From Imbricaverruca yamaguchii (Eukaryota > Arthropoda > Thecostraca > Neoverrucidae), in assembly GCA_034440575.1 (NCBI GenBank), contig JAOTOL010001455.1:434001-498000 (forward strand): a DNA stretch of 64,000 nucleotides. The letters run 5' to 3'. The first letter of the stretch is position 1, and every line of letters starts with the position of its first letter. Positions 57,390 to 64,000 of the stretch are shown piece by piece. Under the pieces are notes generated by a model. That model worked only from the letters and a program-made list of their open reading frames with translations, did no database searches and had not been told where the DNA came from. Position numbers and translations under genes: made by a program.

Positions 57390-60300
57390 GGTCTGCATTT
57401 GACAATACGCATTCTCCACTGTGCTGGATGCTGCCGTTTCCTTGTACTCTAGTTTCATAGGCAGACAGAAACGGGTGAGTTGATGAGCAGGCCTCGCTCT
57501 GCCACAAGATGCGGTCGTCACAAGTCGTCTGGATCCGCACCAGGGACGTTAGGAACGCCTGCTCGTCCTGACTGGGGGAAGACACATCGGCCTGTTGCCT
57601 TGGTGTGGCGCCTGTCAAGAAACAGTCGCTCTAGGCATCCTCCTTGTTGCTGTACATTCTAGGCAGTGAGGCTGGCCGATGCAGCAGACGGCGCACTTTG
57701 GTCGCATGTGTATGGTCGACTCCTTCAGAACAAACGAAAGATATGTATGTCCCTCAGGCCTTGACCTATTGGCAGCGTGCACGATTTTTCGGACGACTGT
57801 TTGGTCAGACTGGCTGTCGCCTTTTTCTTCGCGTCCGCTGACTTCAGTTCGGAGCTGACGGACGTGACGTGCCCGCACCGCTGAAGTAGACGGTCCACCC
57901 GCTGGCACCGTTATGAACACGTCCATCAACGTGCCATCCAGCCAGCCTTTGTGTTTGCGGACATACACTGTGCCGTCACAGCTATGTGGACGTAACTGTG
58001 GTCGCCTTTTATAGTCCCAAAACGGAATTAAGTATCAACTGTTGTCTTTGTAATACCCGCATGTTGTTCAGGATACTGAAGTCGCAAAGAGTTGCAGCCT
58101 AACAAAGTTTTTGATCACGCTTAAACAAACCACGGTATCAGTTAGATCAACAACATTTACGCTTGTGTAGCGCATCGCGGGAGATGTTCCCTTCTCTACC
58201 CGTGGATTTAAACTGACGGAGCTCGCTGGTGTGTCAGTGACATGGATACTCCACATGCATAGGTCGGGTGACAAAGCCTTGTCACCCGACCTACCCGTGT
58301 CATCTTGGTCAGAACCTTGCTCTCCGCTATGAGCTCCGCTAATTTGATACCCACCGCAAGCACCAGGGTGACAGCGAACGGCCGCCGCGCAGGGCCGTCA
58401 GCTGACGTGCCGCGAGGCTCCAGCACATCCACACTAAAACTGGAGTGTATGAATTTGGGTAAAAAAACAAAATTGTTGCCTTTGGATCCACAATTTGAAG
58501 GCATTGGGCTCCCGAAGCGCGCAAAAAAAAATATTCGCGGAACTAGGCGAAACTCATCTTATAACTCTACGCTTGTTTTGGGACGATTTTTATAACATAT
58601 ACCACTCTCCGGGCTTAATTGTACGAAATAGGTCAGACATTTTCAGTTAACATTTTATTTGCAATGGTTTTCACAAGCAGACAAGCCCAGTTTATCCATG
58701 ATATGTCATGATGTTGTTACTAAATCATGACTTACAGCTTCATGAACGCAGCTAGTTAAAGCGCAGAGAGAAAGCCGGTTTTAGACACCGCGTCATTGGT
58801 AGACTTTGGCGGCATATTGCACCAACAAGATGATGTTGACGGCAGAAATAAATGCAACCATCGAATGCACCATTAATTTTTACATATGCACCAGTGGTCC
58901 GAAGTAGCAAAGTTCAGTTCACTTTTTTTTTAAAAGATGATAATTTTGCATGCCATCTGGCACGTTGGGCGCTGGCTTGCGCGACTTCCCCCGGACTGGT
59001 CGCTTCAGCCAGACTGTACGTTCTTCGACCAACCTACGCTCTCTCCATGACGTTGCCGTTATTGGATCTGGACCGTGCTGGCTAACCGAGCGTAATGCTA
59101 AAACGGGCTAATTCAAGGTGGAAATTGCTGAATAATGCCAAGACATCGCGTGCTTCATCACCTCCTGAGGACGCTTAGAATTGAGTCTCGTCTGGAGATT
59201 AGCATAACCGCCGAGGTGACCAGGCATTGGGTGACATCCCACAGGCACTGACGATAGCGGACAACACACTCGCATATGATCGCAGATACTGCGAGCACCA
59301 CAGCACGTCGTCATCCCGAGCGGCGGTGTGACACTTCGGCGATCACGCCCAATCATGACAAGTTCGATTTGTCAAATACAGCGTGGAGTATTATGGACAT
59401 ATCATATTGTCTGAGAGTTGTACATCCGTGGCTCAAGCAGGTTATGACATATCGAGATTTCCACGACCGGAAAACGTTACAGAATTTCGGTCATTCATGG
59501 GTATAACCTACCAGATAGGACATCCGTTAGAGAGCTTGTCAATAACACGCAGCCGCTGAGTATCTTGAGACCACACATCTGGCAGTGAAATACAAAGCAC
59601 GACGCATAATTCAAGGAAGCGAATGCGACATTGGGAGCACCACCTTTTCCGGCGTTCTTTGGTTCGTCAAGGCCAACTATGCTGCAGACTAATTTCTCAA
59701 AAGCTCAAGGTACGGGGGCTTGCTCTCCTGTGGTGCTATGGTGAGATATGTCGACCCAAAGAGTGTAGTTCCAGTGTATTATCGTGAGGTGATATTCTTC
59801 GGGGGGACGAACTTGCAGAGTGCATGCGGGCGTATACAAAATGCAAAACCTACCTAGTCGGCCGACCACAACCACATAGCTCCTTTCCTATACTGCGAAG
59901 GTACCAGCAGCCAGCGGCATTGAACACTCCAGAGTGCAGCGCATGTAGGAGAAGCTGGTAAGACACAGTAGATACAGCGAAGATCTTCCGGGCTAGTCGG
60001 CAAAAGGGATCCGGTCACAACATCCCGACGCCATGTCCCGCGCGCCGGCACAGGGTCATGCGATTGAAAAAAGTGACCCAAGAGTGGTCGGACGCGCTTC
60101 ATCATGGCCAGCCGGAGTGTAGTAAGTTATAACGATTCTCTTCGCGACAGTAGACTGGAAAAATGCGGGACGAGATTCTGATTACATAGTTCTCGGTGAC
60201 CTAATGACGAGAGGTTTCCTGGATCATCGTCATGAGCCTCAGCCAGTACTGCACCCATATTTGGGTATCCGCTATAGGTAATGACGGTCAATTGAATATG

Positions 60301-61090
60301 GCACCCGTCCGAACAGTTCACAAAGTCTGGGGCGGAAAATGCTACCGCGATTGCACGACGGTCATCAGAGCATCGACAGCAGGCGGTTTCACGCGTGCAC
60401 TAGCGGGAAGTAATCGTCATGACATCTCAATGGCGGCGTCAGGCCATAATAATTACGTGAATCTGAAAGCTTTTAAACCGGAGATTTGGCAAATATATGA
60501 ATATACAAACAGAGTAGGTTCAAGTAGCTTATTACCTTTATGATAGATATGACGAAATATAAGCCACCTGCCTCGTGACCTCGCCCGTGGCTAGTCAGAG
60601 GACGCTGAGCCGGGAACAGGACTTTTTCCCGTAGGGCGAGAGCTTCGCGAGCGGTAGTAGACTGGTGTGAAGAGCGTTGTGTGCGGTGGACGACTGTGGC
60701 GAGCGGATGATTATGAGCGGTGGCCGACCATAGTTGTGCGGTTCGGTGTCCTGGAATGAGCTACCAAAAATATTGCAAATAAAGGTCCATCTCCGGTCAT
60801 CTTAATACAAGCCGAGGCCGTAAGATACGTGCCATAGCATACAGAATCCAGTGACGGAAGCGGGAATAGGTATGTTAGGTAAGGATGAGGGCGTCAAGAC
60901 CGTCGTCCCGACATGCTCCTGTTGTCACAACGCCGCTTCAAATCAGACAAGAGAACCAATATGGCAAGATACACACCACTGAACAGTGTTCTAGTCTGCC
61001 CCAGCAGAATATTTTCACGTGGCGGGTCCCAGATCTGGTGAATGCTGGTGGCATGTCTGGCTAGCCGTATATCAGCTCGTGTCCTCGGAG
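57390..61090. other. Long stretch without a recognised gene
   Basis: Many frames of 60-117 codons on both strands, none with a motif I can place. The moderately GC-rich parts at 57480-57960 and 58200-58450 are the most protein-like. AATAAAG near 60777 could be a poly(A) signal of an unseen transcript or LTR. Confidence 0.4.
58261..58292. repeat. Perfect palindrome, 14-bp arms, 4-bp loop
   Basis: AGGTCGGGTGACAA and TTGTCACCCGACCT around AGCC. It is not followed by a T-run and is not near a gene end. Confidence 0.9.
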
Positions 61091-61101
61091 TGCAGCAGCA
61101 G

Positions 61102-61282
61102 GGACGGGGATGGCCGAGTGGTTAAGGTGTCGGGCTATGGGTACCAAAAGTCCCGGGTTCGACACTAGCGCCACTCAGGACATTTGCCAATCCCGCGACC
61201 CGCTGGCGAAACAGTGTGGGCGGTGCCATTAGCCGTGAGCGTGCATAAAGTGTGTCGTGAACCACCCAATAAACAAACAAGC
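61102..61282 (+). mobile_element. SINE-A full-length copy with 10-bp target duplication
   Basis: GCAGCAGCAG at 61092-61101 and 61283-61292. The insert starts GGACGGGGATGGCCGAGTGG (A-box), has the B-box CCCGGGTTCGACACTAG, a body with GGCGAAACAGTGTGGGCGGT, and the tail GTCGTGAACCACCCAATAAA CAAACAA. It is homologous over its whole length with 15586-15765. The duplication is itself a CAG repeat, so it is suggestive, not decisive. Confidence 0.8.
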
Positions 61283-61292
61283 GCAGCAGCAG

Positions 61293-62891
61293 CGGAGCGC
61301 CTGTTGCGCGTGCTGCGCTCCGTGTTTGTGTAACAAAGTTACTAAAGATACCCCGTTTAGACCGTAAAATATGTACACTGGCATAGTACCATGATGTTGG
61401 TCTGTAACTATAAATGCTGTAACCCCGCAAGCCAGCCGACCTGCAGTCCCGTAAATGTAACTCGTGCGCCTGAGCCGGCCGATGGCTTGCCGCGGCAGCA
61501 GCCGGACGCGAGTCCAAACCTCGAACAATGGACAGCCGCGTTGCCGGGTCGTCTGTGGTGTGGGAAAATGTCACCTGACGGTTTGTCACCAGGTGGCCCT
61601 GCCGGGTTACATCGGAAGGGAAACAGAATCAGAAATTGATCAGAAAGTGACGAATCGTCTTGAGTTGTGTGCAGAGAGTTATTGTTGTGTTCCAGGCCCC
61701 CGACGGACAGTCGTCAAGAGACCGTTGCTGGACGCGGTTCTGCCGTTGGTTCGTGCGCTGCATGTGTTTTTCGTATGAAAGTCAAATACTTGAAATTTTC
61801 TGCCGGCATCAGTCCCGTACAAATTTGAATAAACGTTCACGTCCCAGATAAAGAAATCGCACAATATATCGTGTAGAGAATATTGAACTTTTACAATCGG
61901 AGTGACGCGGACGCGAGGTCGATGCCCTAGACTATTCACGCATATATAGAGTCGCAAAATATTTTTTCTACATTTGCAGACACCGGAGCGGCCGCACTGC
62001 TGAGAACAGACGGCGGATCGCAGCTTGCGTCCACCACACTGCGTCGGATCTTGGAGCGTCGGGGTGTCAGACGTGCCATGTCACCCACAAATTAACGCAG
62101 GACAAATGGATACTCGGAATCGGTGGGGAAATCCGTCAAACTTCTTATTACGGCGACTTCTACAGACGAACATCTGGAAGACACCTTCGCGAATTAGCTG
62201 TCGCAGCTGCGAAATAGATGGGCGACACAAGTGCTCTTCGGTCACCCGCTGCGGTTCGCCGTCCGCACGCATCGTTACGCCTTCGCGGCTCGATGACAAT
62301 GGGTGGCGGATCAGTGCGACACAAAGGCAGCCCACCTCCGTCTGGATGCCCTGGATCGTTATGATACAGCCTCACATCCGCTCGCAACCCTACAGAACGG
62401 CACCTACGGCAATACCAAGAGCCATATGAACCATCGGCGGTGCCCGGGGCAGGCTGAGCTTTCTTGTCACGCTGGATAGTCGGAAGATACTGTGGCGCAC
62501 CAGACGCTCCCTGCGGCATCATCGACCGCTTCTGGGCGATCCGTTACCTCGAACGCATGGCTCAGGTCATGCACCCGAGAGTCAATTGCCCATCGACCAG
62601 CAATCTGGCATGGAATGACATCGCCTTCCTGGCTCGTCGCCTCATCGACCAGACATCCATACGCCTGCTGTTGTTCCAGCCCTGCCGAGTCACCGGGAGT
62701 CGACTCCCGACGAATCTGTCCGTCCATATGCCGACAACCGCGCTACGAGCAGGCTGTCTGTGCGCGCATGACGCCACAGTTTGTCCTGCCAAGGGCACGG
62801 CGGCCGTCGGGAGCGACCCGCTTCGTCGTGGAAGCTGACGGGGGCCTGCTGAGTAGTGCACGGTTAGGCGGACGGGTCGGTGTGATCCGAG
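61293..62891. other. No gene recognised; GC-rich open frames at 62000-62890
   Basis: Overlapping frames of 80-155 codons on both strands, including a protein-like minus frame 62467-62727. I recognise no domain and no splice-bounded exon. Confidence 0.35.
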
Positions 62892-63440
62892 CTTAACGCG
62901 CACATCGGAGGAGGGAGGGGGCGAAATCCGTCTACCCTCCTGTTTTTCGAAATCTCACAAACGATGAGAGATATTGCAGTGAAATCGTGTGGCAATGGTA
63001 AAATTGACAAGCGCATCCGATACAAAAATAATTTTAGGACCAGTTGGTAAACATCATAAACACGGGGGAGGAGTGGGAAGAGTGAAAAATAGACGGACCA
63101 GCCGCCGAGCGTTGAAGGTCACACAGGTTTCGTCGAAGTGGTGGTGTGGCGGTGTGGTGTGCCAATCTATCTCCACCTCATTTGACCCTAAAGGTATTGA
63201 CTTAAGGTCATGAGATTTATACTGCAGCGAGATCTCTATACAACTGTAAACTGCCCTCAAAATGCTGCACCTTTATCTTCAGTAGCATCAGAGATCTTAG
63301 GGGTTGGTTGGCTATTTGGGCTTATGGGCGCATCGACTGCTTCGGTCATACAGCGAGAGCTTAGGGGAGTCGAATCCGCCCCGCCCCTTCCCTCGGGGCC
63401 GCGATATGTGAGAGGCCATCTGGCAGGCGTGTTAACACAT
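62892..63440. repeat. Diverged relative of the 546-bp repeat, carrying a SINE tail
   Basis: The left end TTAACGCGCACATCGGAGGA resembles the TTAACACGCGCCCTGGAGGG terminus. The middle CATTTGACC.TAAAGGTATTGA and right GGCGTGTTAAC match the 29382 copy. The interior differs (shorter, with unrelated sequence), so this is a recombinant or a subfamily. It is interrupted by the element at 63304. Confidence 0.6.
63304..63354 (-). mobile_element. Tail-only SINE insertion, 51 bp, with empty-site support
   Basis: GAGATCTTAGGGG (63291-63303) and GAGAGCTTAGGGG (63355-63367), 12 of 13 identical. The homologous positions in the repeat copies at 29382-29927 and 36869-37417 read GAGATCTTA(T/G)GGG without any insert, giving the pre-insertion state. 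The 5' GGG of the hairpin is lost in this copy. Confidence 0.9.
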
Positions 63441-64000
63441 GCTGCTCCATTAGCAGATCCATTAGCAGAAGCGCTTTGAATGTGCTGTGATAGTGGCGCA
63501 CTAAGGAAAATCTGGGTGTAAAACCACAAAGCTGACCGCAGCTCGCAAGCAAGGTCTTGCATAATATGTACGGAGAAACTTGAACTTTGAACACTACATT
63601 TAGCTCGAAAGTACAACATTTAACGAAACAATTAAGGCAATATTTCAGAGTAATCGAATGAAGTGCAGACGGCGGCAAACATACCTCATTCTACTGAGAA
63701 GCAACACCAAACGCAGTCAGGAGCCATGGTCTGTCGGCCGACACAATGCGTACAGACAACAATAACAATATCGTGGTGGAAGATGAGGCATATTTTGGTC
63801 GTCCTGACGACCGTATATCAAATAAGGCTTGTTGCTACTGTGACGGTGGACATAGCACACCACTGTGTGTGTTATGTAGTACTCTGAGTGAAGTACTGTT
63901 TAAAAAAAACAAGTTCCTTCTGAAGATAATGATTCGAGTCGCCATAAGAACGAAGAGTGTCGCCAATCACATATTTTGTCCGAGTAAAGCCTGCATGGAC
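63441..64000. other. No gene seen
   Basis: AT-rich with short frames. The last 70 bp contain GTGTCGCCAATCACAT, reminiscent of the SINE-B body, but too little is present to call. Confidence 0.4.

Overview
The window reads as nuclear DNA of a multicellular animal, most likely an arthropod. I cannot name the species. The evidence is intron-interrupted exons (an RGK-type GTPase and a CHMP4/Snf7 exon with good splice signals), remnants of Penelope-like, I/Jockey-type LINE, Gypsy gag and hAT elements, tRNA-headed SINEs and microsatellites. There is no prokaryotic gene packing, operon or ribosome-binding-site signal. Real host coding sequence is sparse. Most long open frames are stop-free minisatellites read in several frames.

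Layout. 1-308: the 3' coding end of an RGK GTPase gene, running in from outside the window, followed by a TATA-bearing stretch. 3.9-6.1 kb: a very long 24-bp minisatellite. 7-11.3 kb: two oppositely oriented Penelope fragments and a LINE ORF2 relic. 11.7-25.2 kb: successive minisatellites (44, 60, 77, 99, 22 and 60 bp units) with SINEs between them and one probable terminal exon at 19.8-20.1 kb. 26.5-31 kb: a CCCAG-rich array, a second LINE relic carrying a tiny insertion, and a dispersed 546-bp repeat. 32.7-38.2 kb: a hAT relic, 51-, 56- and 28-bp arrays, the inverted partner of the 546-bp repeat and a 365-bp tandem pair. 39.4-39.9 kb: a suspicious homopolymer block. 44-53.7 kb: two inverted copies of a TIR element, a palindrome cluster, the CHMP4 exon and a Gypsy gag relic. 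54-64 kb: a LINE RT relic, SINEs, a short perfect palindrome and a third relative of the 546-bp repeat.

The most interesting signal is a family of very small insertions, about 51-65 bp each. I count 13 copies; six have convincing flanking direct repeats of 11-17 bp, perfect or nearly so. Each is little more than one RNA-hairpin-forming segment plus a short A/C-rich tail. The same hairpin and tail form the 3' end of a full-length (about 160-170 bp) tRNA-headed SINE in the same window. Copies differ by paired substitutions in the stems, and two insertions can be compared with empty sites elsewhere in the window. This suggests that the 3' tail of a SINE/LINE pair moves on its own as a minimal retroposon.
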